DNA of 37,125 bases, taken from NCBI GenBank assembly GCA_964553795.1, contig CAZKMR010000042.1, positions 1 to 37,125 on the forward strand, in the 5' to 3' direction. Every line of letters begins with the position of its first letter. Position 1 is the stretch's first letter. A program made the translations under genes and the position numbers. This stretch comes from JADLHS01 sp964553795 (lineage in GTDB: Bacteria; Verrucomicrobiota; Verrucomicrobiia; Limisphaerales; JADLHS01). The notes beneath the pieces were generated by a model that was given only the letters and a program-made list of their open reading frames with translations, made no database searches and had not been told where the DNA came from. Positions 15,048 to 27,782 of the stretch are shown one piece after another.

Positions 15048-15773
15048 ATGAAAAACAAAATTCTTCTGGGCGCATTGTTCTTCGCTCTTCCGATTTTGTT
15101 CTTGATTGTGATTTTGAGCAAACGTGAAACCAGATACCAGGGGAAATCAGCTTCAGTTTGGCTTGAGCAAATCCAGACCCTGGGAGAAACCAATGTCAAT
15201 GGACCACAAATTAACGCGCTGCGTTCCATGGGGATTTCCTCAGTGACAGTGGTTCAAAATGCTTTGAAGTCACCAGAGCGCTATCAACGCGCCAAAGCCG
15301 CTTGGGTTTTGGGTCAACTTGGTTCTGTTGCCAGCAATGCTGTTCCCGATCTGATTGTGGCCGTAGATGACGCTGACCTAAGCACTCAAAACTATGCCAT
15401 TGCAGCTTTGGCGGCGATTGGCACGACAAGCGAAGACGCCGCAACTAAATTGGTTGCAAAATTATCCAGCCCCAATCCGGCCATTAGTTTTTTCGCCGCC
15501 GACCTTCTGGAAAAGATCGAATATGAGCGTCAGGCGAAAAATCTGCCGCCGCTTTCGGGCGATGAATACGAACGTGCCATGTCATTCGTTCGTGCTGTGC
15601 TTCCCCCTGTGCGTGTCAAAGGAGTAAACCGATTGACCAAACTCGCGACAAAAGATGAACGGGCTGCCGCGACGCTGAAGTCACTGGCAAATGATGCAAA
15701 CGGGTCGGTGCGACAAGCCGCCATGGCTTTTCTTACCAAGCAATCAGAAGCAGGAAAATCAATTCATAAGTGA
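15048..15773 (+). CDS. Membrane-anchored HEAT-repeat protein
   Basis: The product is 241 aa. One N-terminal membrane segment (about residues 5-24, LLGALFFALPILFLIVILS) is followed by the Y-x-G-K-S-A-S-V-W-L-E-Q-I signature. That signature often opens HEAT-repeat proteins in Verrucomicrobia. Residues about 55-235 hold HEAT-like helical repeats (RAKAAWVLGQLGSVASNAVP; NYAIAALAAIGTTSEDAAT; SVRQAAMAFLTKQ). Such proteins act as scaffolds for protein-protein contacts; the partner is unknown. It is 18 bp downstream of the 412-aa exported protein and probably co-transcribed with it. No strong hairpin terminator follows. Confidence 0.82.
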   Translation: MKNKILLGALFFALPILFLIVILSKRETRYQGKSASVWLEQIQTLGETNVNGPQINALRSMGISSVTVVQNALKSPERYQRAKAAWVLGQLGSVASNAVPDLIVAVDDADLSTQNYAIAALAAIGTTSEDAATKLVAKLSSPNPAISFFAADLLEKIEYERQAKNLPPLSGDEYERAMSFVRAVLPPVRVKGVNRLTKLATKDERAAATLKSLANDANGSVRQAAMAFLTKQSEAGKSIHK

Positions 15774-15856
15774 CCCCATGTTGTAATTGCGGGGCTTGCT
15801 CAGCTCGATTTTTGTTCTGAAAATATGTCGCGCCGCTGGCGCTTTATTATGACGAT

Positions 15857-18262
15857 TTGTTTGTGCCTCGACGCAAACTTGCAACAATTCTTACTCTGAT
15901 CCTCCTGGGAGCAATCTTGGCAGGTTTCTGGTTTTCGGATTATGTAACAGCGGCAAATTCACCCGGCTGGTTGCGGAAGGTTAGTGTCGAAATCCAAGCC
16001 GCCTGTCGGGATGCTGGGACGCAGTGGATGGTGATCATTTGTCTCCTCAGCTACTTGATCGTTTTTATTGTGCTGGAGGCAAAGTCTAATGCCCAAAGTC
16101 TAAAGTCTAAAGGCAATGAGATTCTCACCTCACCCTGGTCCGCTCCCCTCCCTGCCGGGGCGGAGCGGGAGAATTTTTTTGCGCGCGTTGTGCCTTTTTG
16201 TGGCAAAAGTTTGGATGCGTGGCTTTGCGCCTTCCTGGTTCTGGTGCTGCTGCGGTATGCGTTTGATTACGCGAATGCGACGCGGTCGTTGCAGGTGGTG
16301 GTGCTTTTGACGGGGATTGTTATTGGGAAAGGAATCGCGTTGTGGGTGAGTTGGGGAAACCGGCGAACCCTGAACGTTGAACCTCGAACTTTGAATGTGA
16401 ATCCTCATGGGGAACATCCAACATCCAACATCGAACGCCCAACATCGAACAAAACGGAAGCTCAAACCTCGACCGTGGCGAAGCGGGAGGCAGAACGTTC
16501 AACTTTCAACTTTCAACCTTCAACTTTCAACAAAGCGCAAGCGGTTCTGGGCATCTTGATTTTCCTGCTCGCGCTTTCGGCGCTGTGGCATCCGGAGCGC
16601 GGGATGGAGTTTTTCTATCGCGGGCAACAGCGCTGGACCGGACCGTGGGATAATCCGAACTTGTTCGGCTTGTTGATGGGCGTGGGCGTGGTGCTGGCAG
16701 TGGGACTTTTGGGTGCAAGTTACAGGTTGCGGGTTGCAGGTTTGGATGCGCCGCGTTCGCGTGGCTGGCGTATTTCGCGGTTGGAAATCCTGTTCCCCAT
16801 CCTGCTCTTTGCGTCAGCCGCCTTATGCGGTTATGGCTTGATCAGGAGTTACAGTCGCGGCGCGTGGCTGGGGACGGCCGTGGGACTGGGAATTCTGATT
16901 TGGAACTGGGCGCAACGCGAACGTATCGAACCAGCCGCGGCGGAAAGCGGAGCTTCAAATTGGAGTCGCGAGAAGATTGCGCCGCGGCAAGGAATGTATT
17001 GGCCGTGGATCATCCTCTTGCTGTCGCTGCTCGTCGTTTCGTTCTGGCAGTTTCGGCACACGGAAGCGCCGCTGGCACGCCGAGTATTTTCAGTGGGAAA
17101 CCTAAACGATTTTTCGTGGCGCAACCGGGTGGCCGCGTGGGATGGGGCGCGAAGGATGATGGCGGACCGGCCCATGGTCGGCTTTGGCTGGGGCGCGGCG
17201 GAAAAGGTATATGCCGAGAAATATCGCGCCGCCCGCTTGGAAGAATCGGCGGCGATTCAAATGAACGATTACTTGATGCTGGGCATTTCGGCCGGCACGC
17301 CGGCGTTGTTTGGTTTGGTTGCGTACGTTTTGATGATTTTTCGAGGCGTGGGAATCGTGCGCCCTGAGGCATCAGAACCTTTGCCAAGCAATAGCTGGCT
17401 GGCTTACACCTGCGGCGCAGGCGCGTTGTTATTATTGATTGGCTTCTGGTTCGACGGCGGTTTGTTCAAGTTGCCGACGGCCGTCGTATTTTGGTTGTTA
17501 CTGGAACTGACGCGCGCGGGCGGGCGGCGAACTTTGCCTGGGGAACAGACCATGCTTCGGCCCCCAGTGGCGGCAACCCGCCCGAGCGCGGGTGAACCGT
17601 CCTGCTTGGACCGGCCCCGTTCGCGCTGGCTGCTCCGCTGGCTCGCCGGAATTTCGGCCGCCGCCGCGGTGACGATGACGACATTGCATCTTGGCGTGCC
17701 GCAACTAAAGACCAGCGACCGCACCTTATGGCTCGCGCGCAAGTGGCTTGTGCCAGCGCAGGAAAAAAGTGACTTCGACTTCCTGGCAGCGCAGTCATTG
17801 TGGACCAACCAAAAGTTGAAAGTGCTGCTGCAGCACGTGCACCTGGCGAACTACAACCGCTCCCTGGTGCGCTGGAACGTGTCGGACGATTTGTATCGTG
17901 ACTTTGTGTTGTCCCCGGAACTGCACGAACTCACAACGTCTCACCCGCCACTCGCAACTGACCGGAACTGGCGGCGGCCGCTGTGGGAATTCTTTTATCC
18001 GCGCATTCGCAAGGAAACAACAGTGGAGGGAGCGGCCGCAATCGTGTTGCGACAGTTGCGGGAGCGAATCAAAATTGAGGCTGGCGACAAACCGAGGCGG
18101 TCAGTTCGGTGCGTCTGGCAAGGTGGGGTCGGAACTGAGTTTGAGTTTCAGAGGGTCGCGGTGGCAACCTTGCGTTCTGTCGGAATTCCAGCCCGTCTTG
18201 CCGGGGCAGACCGAGTTGAGTTCTGGGATGGAAACGATTGGCGAGAAGCACCGCCCGATTGA
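15857..18262 (+). CDS. O-antigen ligase/polymerase-like membrane protein with degenerate transglutaminase-like tail
   Basis: The product is 801 aa from TTG 15857 (GTG 15863 is possible), with about 10-12 membrane segments. The central part has the Wzy_C/O-antigen-ligase signature (GLIRSYSRGAWLGTAVGL, and W-D-N-P-N-L-F before it). Such enzymes join or polymerise undecaprenyl-linked glycans at the periplasmic face. The C-terminal about 85 residues (VGTEFEFQRVAVATLRSVGIPARLAG, then FWDGNDWREAPP) look like a transglutaminase-like core. The residue expected to be the catalytic Cys (G-V-C) is Gly, and the domain ends early. Several low-complexity or palindromic repeats are translated in frame in loops between membrane segments (residues about 76-105 and 168-226, possibly 290-300 and 555-585). 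Substrate unknown. No other glycan genes are nearby. Confidence 0.8.
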   Translation: MFVPRRKLATILTLILLGAILAGFWFSDYVTAANSPGWLRKVSVEIQAACRDAGTQWMVIICLLSYLIVFIVLEAKSNAQSLKSKGNEILTSPWSAPLPAGAERENFFARVVPFCGKSLDAWLCAFLVLVLLRYAFDYANATRSLQVVVLLTGIVIGKGIALWVSWGNRRTLNVEPRTLNVNPHGEHPTSNIERPTSNKTEAQTSTVAKREAERSTFNFQPSTFNKAQAVLGILIFLLALSALWHPERGMEFFYRGQQRWTGPWDNPNLFGLLMGVGVVLAVGLLGASYRLRVAGLDAPRSRGWRISRLEILFPILLFASAALCGYGLIRSYSRGAWLGTAVGLGILIWNWAQRERIEPAAAESGASNWSREKIAPRQGMYWPWIILLLSLLVVSFWQFRHTEAPLARRVFSVGNLNDFSWRNRVAAWDGARRMMADRPMVGFGWGAAEKVYAEKYRAARLEESAAIQMNDYLMLGISAGTPALFGLVAYVLMIFRGVGIVRPEASEPLPSNSWLAYTCGAGALLLLIGFWFDGGLFKLPTAVVFWLLLELTRAGGRRTLPGEQTMLRPPVAATRPSAGEPSCLDRPRSRWLLRWLAGISAAAAVTMTTLHLGVPQLKTSDRTLWLARKWLVPAQEKSDFDFLAAQSLWTNQKLKVLLQHVHLANYNRSLVRWNVSDDLYRDFVLSPELHELTTSHPPLATDRNWRRPLWEFFYPRIRKETTVEGAAAIVLRQLRERIKIEAGDKPRRSVRCVWQGGVGTEFEFQRVAVATLRSVGIPARLAGADRVEFWDGNDWREAPPD
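16083..16113. repeat. In-frame 'AAAGTCT' repeat inside the O-antigen-ligase-like gene
   Basis: Near-tandem units AAGTCTAA occur three times (about 16082, 16096 and 16103), translated as SNAQSLKSKG. They lie in the loop after the second membrane segment. The unit resembles dispersed repeats I associate with related genomes. Confidence 0.5.
16131..16172. repeat. In-frame REP-like palindrome inside the O-antigen-ligase-like gene
   Basis: The stem CCGCTCC (16140-16146) / GGAGCGG (16162-16168) encloses C-rich and G-rich arms, preceded by CACCCTGG and followed by GAGAATTT. It has the same architecture as the intergenic element at 8871-8907. It is translated in frame as part of WSAPLPAGAERENFF. Confidence 0.55.
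16361..16531. repeat. In-frame low-complexity repeat (ACATCCA / AACTTTCA units) inside the O-antigen-ligase-like gene
   Basis: The segment is built of near-repeats: GAACGTTGAAC, GAACTTTGAA, AACATCCAACATCCAACATCGAAC, CAACATCGAAC and AACTTTCAACTTTCAACCTTCAAC (split here into units of 7-12 nt). It translates to a polar, Thr/Asn/Ser/Pro-rich loop (for example RTLNVEPRTLN, SNIERPTSN and FNFQPSTFN) lying between two membrane segments (residues about 168-226). Confidence 0.75.
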
Positions 18263-18427
18263 ATCGACTTCGCCGCGATTATGTTTCGGCCGTCGGGCGA
18301 TGGGATGTTGCGGGCGTGATTAGGGCGTCCGGGTATTTCATAAACTTCAATCAGACTCCTTTCTAACAGTTTTGCTAAATGATTTATTGCGCGGTTCCGC
18401 CGTTCCGGTAAAAACTAGATGGATTTT

Positions 18428-18446
18428 GCTGAACCGTATGTTCAGC
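18428..18446 (+). promoter_or_regulatory. Hairpin immediately before the gltB start codon
   Basis: A perfect 7-bp stem GCTGAAC (18428-18434) / GTTCAGC (18440-18446) with loop CGTAT ends 4 nt before ATG 18451. It occupies the place where a ribosome-binding site would be, so it may modulate translation or be an operator. If the second ATG (18463) is the real start, it sits 16 nt upstream. Confidence 0.4.
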
Positions 18447-18450
18447 GCGA

Positions 18451-23085
<4,635 letters not shown>

Positions 23086-23131
23086 AACCGGCCTGCCGAT
23101 TTGTCTCGATTTAGAACTGAATTAACACCAA

Positions 23132-24616
23132 ATGGGAAAGCCAACCGGATTTTTAGAGTTCAACCGCGAACTGCCCCAGGATCGCGACCCGCTGCAACGC
23201 ATTGCCGACTGGAAGGAATTTCACCTCCACATGCCGGAAGCCGACCTGAAAAAACAGGGCGCGCGGTGCATGGATTGCGGTATTCCGTTTTGTCACACGG
23301 GTCAACTGGTCAGTGGCATGGCCAGCGGCTGTCCGATTCACAATCTGATTCCCGAGTGGAACGATCTCGTGTATCGCGGTCTGTGGAAGGAAGCGCTCGA
23401 CCGACTGCACAAGACGAACAACTTTCCAGAATTCACGGGGCGCGTGTGCCCGGCGCCGTGCGAAGGTTCTTGCGTGTTGGGCATGAATGCCCCGGCGGTC
23501 ACGATCAAGAACATCGAATGCAGCATCATTGACCACGGCTGGGAACACGGCTGGGTCGTGCCAGAACCGCCGAGAAAGCGCACCGGCAAGAAGGTCGCCG
23601 TCGTGGGCTCCGGCCCGGCGGGCTTGAGCGCGGCGGCGCAATTGAACAAGGCGGGCCACGAAGTCACCGTGTTCGAGCGGGCAGATCGTCCGGGTGGATT
23701 GCTCATGTATGGCATCCCGAACATGAAGCTCGACAAGAAAGAAGTCGTGTTGCGCCGGCTGGAGTTGCTCGAAAAGGAAGGCGTCAAGTTTGTCTGCAAC
23801 ACCGAAGTCGGCAAAGATCTGCCGGCGGAAAAGTTACTGAATGACTTTGATGCAGTGGTGCTCGCCACGGGGGCGACGAAGCCACGCGACTTGCCGATTG
23901 AGGGACGTCAACTCAAGGGCATTCACTTCGCGATGGAGTTTCTGACCGCGAACACGAAAGCTGTGCTCGACGGTCACAAGAACGGCAGCTTCATTGATGC
24001 GACCGGCAAAGATGTCGTGGTGATTGGCGGTGGCGATACCGGCACGGACTGCGTGGGCACTTCGATGCGGCACGGTTGCAAATCGCTTGTGCAGGTGGAA
24101 ATCCTGCCGAAGCCGCCACTGGAACGCGCCAAGGATAATCCGTGGCCCGAATGGCCGAAGACTTACAAGCTGGACTACGGTCAGGAAGAAGCCGCCGCAA
24201 AGTTTGGTGCGGATCCGCGTATTTACCTGACCACGGCGACGAAGTTTGAGAGCGACGACAAAGGCCACGTCAAAGCGGTTCACACCGTGCAAGTCGAATG
24301 GTCGCGCAACGACAAGGGACAATTCATTCCGAAGAACGTGCCCGGCACGGAGAAAGTCTTGCCCGCGCAACTCGTGTTGCTGGCGATGGGCTTCCTCGGA
24401 CCGGAACAACCGTTGCTCGACGCGCTGCACATCGAACGCGACGCCCGCAGCAACGCCAAGGCGGAGTTCGAGAAATACACGACCACGAACCCGAAGGTAT
24501 TTGCGTGCGGTGATTGCCGGCGCGGCCAGAGCCTGGTGGTTTGGGCCTTTAACGAAGGTCGGGGCGCGGCGCGCGAGTGCGACCGTTACCTGATGGGCAA
24601 GACGGATTTGCCTTGA
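23132..24616 (+). CDS. gltD: Glutamate synthase, small (beta) subunit
   Basis: The product is 494 aa, typical length. The subunit oxidises NADPH through FAD and passes electrons via 4Fe-4S clusters to GltB. The N-terminal Cys-rich region (GARCMDCGIPFCH, then SGCPIHNLIPEW, then GRVCPAPCEGSC) binds the clusters. The FAD Rossmann motif is VAVVGSGPAGLSAAAQ (about residues 152-168), and the NAD(P)H motif is VVVIGGGDTGTDC (about 292-304). The C-terminal VFACGDCRRGQSLVVWA is the conserved FAD-contacting end seen in this family. It lies 46 bp after gltB and forms an operon with it, closed by a terminator at 24641. Confidence 0.98.
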   Translation: MGKPTGFLEFNRELPQDRDPLQRIADWKEFHLHMPEADLKKQGARCMDCGIPFCHTGQLVSGMASGCPIHNLIPEWNDLVYRGLWKEALDRLHKTNNFPEFTGRVCPAPCEGSCVLGMNAPAVTIKNIECSIIDHGWEHGWVVPEPPRKRTGKKVAVVGSGPAGLSAAAQLNKAGHEVTVFERADRPGGLLMYGIPNMKLDKKEVVLRRLELLEKEGVKFVCNTEVGKDLPAEKLLNDFDAVVLATGATKPRDLPIEGRQLKGIHFAMEFLTANTKAVLDGHKNGSFIDATGKDVVVIGGGDTGTDCVGTSMRHGCKSLVQVEILPKPPLERAKDNPWPEWPKTYKLDYGQEEAAAKFGADPRIYLTTATKFESDDKGHVKAVHTVQVEWSRNDKGQFIPKNVPGTEKVLPAQLVLLAMGFLGPEQPLLDALHIERDARSNAKAEFEKYTTTNPKVFACGDCRRGQSLVVWAFNEGRGAARECDRYLMGKTDLP

Positions 24617-24640
24617 GAAAAGGGCGAATTTGATTGTGCG

Positions 24641-24672
24641 ACGAGCCGCTGTAGGGCGGCTCGTTTGCTTTT
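24641..24672 (+). terminator. Terminator of the gltBD operon
   Basis: A perfect 9-bp stem ACGAGCCGC (24641-24649) / GCGGCTCGT (24656-24664) with loop TGTAGG is followed by TTGCTTTTC. It lies 25 bp after the gltD stop. Confidence 0.8.
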
Positions 24673-24751
24673 CAGAGCCGTAACGCCCGGCTTGACCTTT
24701 GGCGGCAAATCCGCATCCTACGCAGCCCGGCAGAACCCGTCGCAGTGTTAC

Positions 24752-24770
24752 CGCGGACTTTCGGTCCGCG
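24752..24770. repeat. Hairpin upstream of typA, possibly a dispersed repeat
   Basis: A perfect 7-bp stem CGCGGAC (24752-24758) / GTCCGCG (24764-24770) with loop TTTCG lies 70 bp upstream of the preferred typA start. It could be a leader structure or a REP-like element. Without a T-tract it is not a terminator. Confidence 0.4.
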
Positions 24771-24839
24771 TTTCCCGGTCGCAGTTGTTGATGCGACTGT
24801 TATTATTGCGCCGTGGACGAAGCGCCGGTCATTTACGAT

Positions 24840-26672
24840 ATGCAGCATATTCGAAACATCGCGATCATCGCGCACGTTGACCACGGCAAGACCACGCTGG
24901 TGGATTGTCTTCTGAAACAATCGGGCACGTTCCGCTCCAATCAGGCCGAAACGCAGGTGGAACGCCTGATGGACTCGATGGACCTCGAAAAGGAAAAGGG
25001 CATCACCATCCGCGCAAAGAATGCGGCGTTCAAGTATCACAATTTCCACGTGAATATCGTGGACACTCCCGGCCACGCGGACTTCGGCGGCGAAGTCGAA
25101 CGCATCATGAACATGATCGACGGCGTGCTGCTGGTGGTGGATGCGGCGGAAGGTCCCCAGGCGCAAACGCGGTTCGTGTTGCGCAAGGCGCTCGAGGCGG
25201 GGGCGAAACCGATCGTGGTGATCAACAAAATTGACCGCGATAACGCGAATCCGAAGAAAGTGCTCGATCAGGTGTTCGAGTTGTTCATGTCGTTGAACGC
25301 GACGGACGAGCAGTTGGATTTTCCGTTTATTTATTGTTCCGCGAAAGCCGGGTTTGCCAAAACCGAACTGGATCACACCAGCGGCACGATGGAGCCGTTG
25401 TTCGAGGCGATCGTGAAACACATTCCGCCGCCGCGCGCCAAAGCAGGTGAAGGTTTCCAGGTGTTGGTGGCGAATCTCGATTACTCCGATTATCTCGGGC
25501 GCATCGCGTTCGGCAAAATCGTCGAAGGCAAAGTCAAGGTGAGCGACCCGGCGATTTGTCGGCATGGCGACGGTCGCATCACCAAGGGCAAGGTGACGAT
25601 GCTTTATCACTTCGAGGGCATGAAGCGGATCGAGATTCAGGAAGCGCACGCGGGCGACATCGTGGGCATTACCGGTTTCGAAGAGGTGTTCATTGGGGAA
25701 ACGATTTGCGACAGCGAAGTGCGGCCGGCGTTGCCGTACATCCCGATTGATCCCCCGACGATTCAAATGGAGTTCGCCGTCAACGACGGTCCGTTGTCCG
25801 GTCAGGACGGCAAACTCGTGACCGCGCGCCATATCTGGGATCGCTTGGTGAAGGAGATTCGGACGAATGTGGCGTTGCGCATCGCGCAGACGAGCGATCC
25901 GAAAATTTTTGCCGTGAGCGGTCGCGGCGAAATGCAGATTGCGATTCTCGTCGAGCAAATGCGGCGCGAAGGGTATGAAGTGTTGGTGTCGCGTCCGGAA
26001 GTGTTGTGGAAGAAAGATGACGCCGGCAATCCGCTCGAGCCGATTGAAAAAGTGTTCGTGGAAATTCCGCAGGAGAACATGGGCGCGATCATGGAGAATC
26101 TTTCGTTCCGCAAGGGCGAAATCGTGAACATGAATCATCACGGTACTCAGGTGACGATTGAAGCGCTGGTGCCGATGCGCGGCTTGATTGGGTTTGAAAC
26201 CGATTTGGTGAACATGACCAAGGGCATGGGCGTGATGAGTCACTTGTTCCATGAGTATGGTCCGGATCGTGGCGAAATTGCGGCGCGCAAAAATGGTTCG
26301 CTTGTGAGCATGGACAATGGAGAAGCAACCAGTTACGCGTTGAACATGATTCAGGAGCGCGGTCGGTTGATGGTGGAGCCGGGGGACAATGTTTATGCCG
26401 GTATGATCGTGGGAGAAAATGCCCGCGAGAATGATATCCCGGTCAATCCGGTGAAGGAAAAGAAGCTTACGAATATGCGGTCGCAGGGTGACGGGAAGGG
26501 GATTCAACTCGCTCCGCCGCTGCGGCTTTCGTTGGAGCGGGCGCTGGAATACATTGATGTGGACGAGTATGTGGAAGCCACGCCGAAGAATCTCCGCCTG
26601 CGCAAGAAGATTCTGGATGAGAACCAGCGTAAGCGAGCTGAGAAATCGCGGGTTTTGAAGTTTGTGGAGTAG
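24840..26672 (+). CDS. typA: Ribosome-associated translational GTPase TypA/BipA
   Basis: The preferred start is ATG 24840, giving 610 aa that begin M-Q-H-I-R-N-I-A-I-I-A-H-V-D-H-G-K-T, the normal family start; GTG 24813 would add nine residues. G1 is AHVDHGKT, switch I has EKEKGITI, G3 is DTPGHADF and G4 is NKIDRD. Domains run GTPase (1-195), beta-barrel II, EF-G-like III and V, and the TypA-specific C-terminal domain ending in ENQRKRAEKSR. TypA binds the 70S ribosome near the EF-G site and is linked to stress adaptation and 50S assembly. Its location just ahead of the str operon (S12, S7, EF-G) puts two translational GTPases within 5 kb. No terminator with a good T-tract follows. Confidence 0.97.
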   Translation: MQHIRNIAIIAHVDHGKTTLVDCLLKQSGTFRSNQAETQVERLMDSMDLEKEKGITIRAKNAAFKYHNFHVNIVDTPGHADFGGEVERIMNMIDGVLLVVDAAEGPQAQTRFVLRKALEAGAKPIVVINKIDRDNANPKKVLDQVFELFMSLNATDEQLDFPFIYCSAKAGFAKTELDHTSGTMEPLFEAIVKHIPPPRAKAGEGFQVLVANLDYSDYLGRIAFGKIVEGKVKVSDPAICRHGDGRITKGKVTMLYHFEGMKRIEIQEAHAGDIVGITGFEEVFIGETICDSEVRPALPYIPIDPPTIQMEFAVNDGPLSGQDGKLVTARHIWDRLVKEIRTNVALRIAQTSDPKIFAVSGRGEMQIAILVEQMRREGYEVLVSRPEVLWKKDDAGNPLEPIEKVFVEIPQENMGAIMENLSFRKGEIVNMNHHGTQVTIEALVPMRGLIGFETDLVNMTKGMGVMSHLFHEYGPDRGEIAARKNGSLVSMDNGEATSYALNMIQERGRLMVEPGDNVYAGMIVGENARENDIPVNPVKEKKLTNMRSQGDGKGIQLAPPLRLSLERALEYIDVDEYVEATPKNLRLRKKILDENQRKRAEKSRVLKFVE

Positions 26673-26731
26673 TTTGAGCCGGTTTGTCCCGGGAGTAGCG
26701 TGCCATGAACGTTTTTTGCCAAAAAAACTTG

Positions 26732-26759
26732 TTGCGAGGAAAAGCTGCTTTGCTACTCT
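26732..26759 (+). promoter_or_regulatory. Possible promoter of the str operon
   Basis: TTGCGA (26732-26737), 16 nt, then TACTCT (26754-26759) with an extended-10 TG two bases before it, 58 nt upstream of rpsL. The match is moderate and chosen by position. Confidence 0.3.
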
Positions 26760-26762
26760 CTG

Positions 26763-26800
26763 CGCTCCGTTTCTCTGGCGGTAATTGGCCTCCCGGAGCG
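26763..26800 (+). promoter_or_regulatory. Leader hairpin before rpsL
   Basis: CGCTCCG (26763-26769) pairs perfectly with CGGAGCG (26794-26800), ending 17 nt before the rpsL ATG. It has no T-tract. It could be a 5' leader structure for regulation of the operon (in E. coli, S7 represses translation of the str mRNA, but at a site between rpsL and rpsG). Confidence 0.35.
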
Positions 26801-26817
26801 GATTAACTTTTTAGCAA

Positions 26818-27210
26818 ATGCCGACAATCAATCAATTGGTCCGCAAGGGCCGCACCAAGATCAAGTATAAGTCCAAGTCTCCGGCTTTGGAGAACTCGCC
26901 GTTCCGTCGTGGCGTGTGCATCCAGGTCATGACCCGTACGCCCAAGAAGCCGAACTCCGCGATGCGTAAAGTCGCGAAGGTGCGCTTGACCAATGGTTAC
27001 GAAGTCATCGCCTACATTCCGGACGAAGGCCACAACTTGCAGGAACACTCCATCGTGCTGGTGCGTGGTGGTCGTGTGAAAGATTTGCCGGGCGTGCGTT
27101 ATCACATTGTGCGCGGCACATTGGACGCGGCCGGCGTTGAGAAGCGGCGCGTGAGCCGTTCCAAGTATGGCGTGAAACGGCCGAAGGAAGCCAAGGCAGC
27201 GGCCAAGTAA
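26818..27210 (+). CDS. rpsL: 30S ribosomal protein S12
   Basis: The product is 130 aa (E. coli 124), with a Lys/Ala-rich C-terminal extension KEAKAAAK. It shows the S12 core: PTINQLVRKGR, TRTPKKPNSAMRKVAKVRL, GHNLQEHSIVLVRGGRVKD and LPGVRYHIVRG. The lysines in PKKPNS and the KDLPG loop (site of streptomycin-resistance changes and Asp methylthiolation in other bacteria) have the wild-type sensitive-type residues. It is a small-subunit decoding-centre protein. It is the first gene of the str operon, with rpsG 31 bp downstream. Confidence 0.99.
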   Translation: MPTINQLVRKGRTKIKYKSKSPALENSPFRRGVCIQVMTRTPKKPNSAMRKVAKVRLTNGYEVIAYIPDEGHNLQEHSIVLVRGGRVKDLPGVRYHIVRGTLDAAGVEKRRVSRSKYGVKRPKEAKAAAK

Positions 27211-27241
27211 TTTTTAATTCAACGATTTAACGAACTCAGCC

Positions 27242-27715
27242 ATGTCACGTCGTCGTCAAGCAACTAAACGTCCCCTGTCCAAAGACGGGAAATACCAGAG
27301 CCCGCTCGTTTCGCGGCTCGTGAACACCGTCATGGTGTCCGGCAAGAAGAGCACCGCCCAACGCATTGTGTACGGTGCGTTCGATCAGCTTTCCGAAAAG
27401 AATCCCGCCAGCAATCCGGTGGAAATTCTGCAGCGCGCGGTGGATAACGCCAAGCCCCGCATCGAAACCAAAGCCCGCCGCGTCGGTGGCGCGACCTACC
27501 AAGTGCCGCTGGAAGTCCCGGCGGATCGTCAGGCCGCGTTGGCGTTGCGCTGGATTGTGGATTTCGCCGATGCCCGCAAAGGCACGCCGATGAGCAACGC
27601 GCTCGCCGCCGAGATTATGGAGGCGTATCAGGGACAAGGAGGCGCCATCCGCAAGCGCGATGACGTTCACAAAATGGCGCAGGCCAACAAGGCTTTCGCG
27701 CACTTCCGTTGGTAG
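27242..27715 (+). CDS. rpsG: 30S ribosomal protein S7
   Basis: The product is 157 aa, the usual length. It begins MSRRRQATKRPLSKDGKYQS and shows the S7 pattern LVNTVMVSGKKSTAQRIVYGA, then RRVGGATYQVPLEVPADRQ, then the C-terminal RKRDDVHKMAQANKAFAHFRW. S7 initiates assembly of the 30S head domain and lines the E/P sites. It is 31 bp after rpsL. A strong terminator follows 16 bp after the stop, before fusA. Confidence 0.99.
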   Translation: MSRRRQATKRPLSKDGKYQSPLVSRLVNTVMVSGKKSTAQRIVYGAFDQLSEKNPASNPVEILQRAVDNAKPRIETKARRVGGATYQVPLEVPADRQAALALRWIVDFADARKGTPMSNALAAEIMEAYQGQGGAIRKRDDVHKMAQANKAFAHFRW

Positions 27716-27731
27716 TTGAAACACTTTAACG

Positions 27732-27767
27732 CGCCCCGGAAGCCAAAAGCTCGGGGCGTCTTTTTTT
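27732..27767 (+). terminator. Terminator/attenuator between rpsG and fusA
   Basis: A perfect 7-bp GC stem CGCCCCG (27732-27738) / CGGGGCG (27752-27758) is followed by TCTTTTTTT. Only 15 bp separate the T-tract from the fusA ATG, leaving no room for a full promoter, so fusA must depend on read-through or on a promoter inside rpsG. Confidence 0.85.
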
Positions 27768-27782
27768 ATTGGAGACACATTT

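Noticed and set aside
16361..16531. CRISPR-like array because of closely spaced repeats
   Set aside because: Units are 7-12 nt, irregular, without constant spacers, and in frame within a membrane-protein gene.
24672..26507. 611-codon minus-strand frame opposite typA
   Set aside because: It mirrors typA codons; no start signal, domain or sensible composition.
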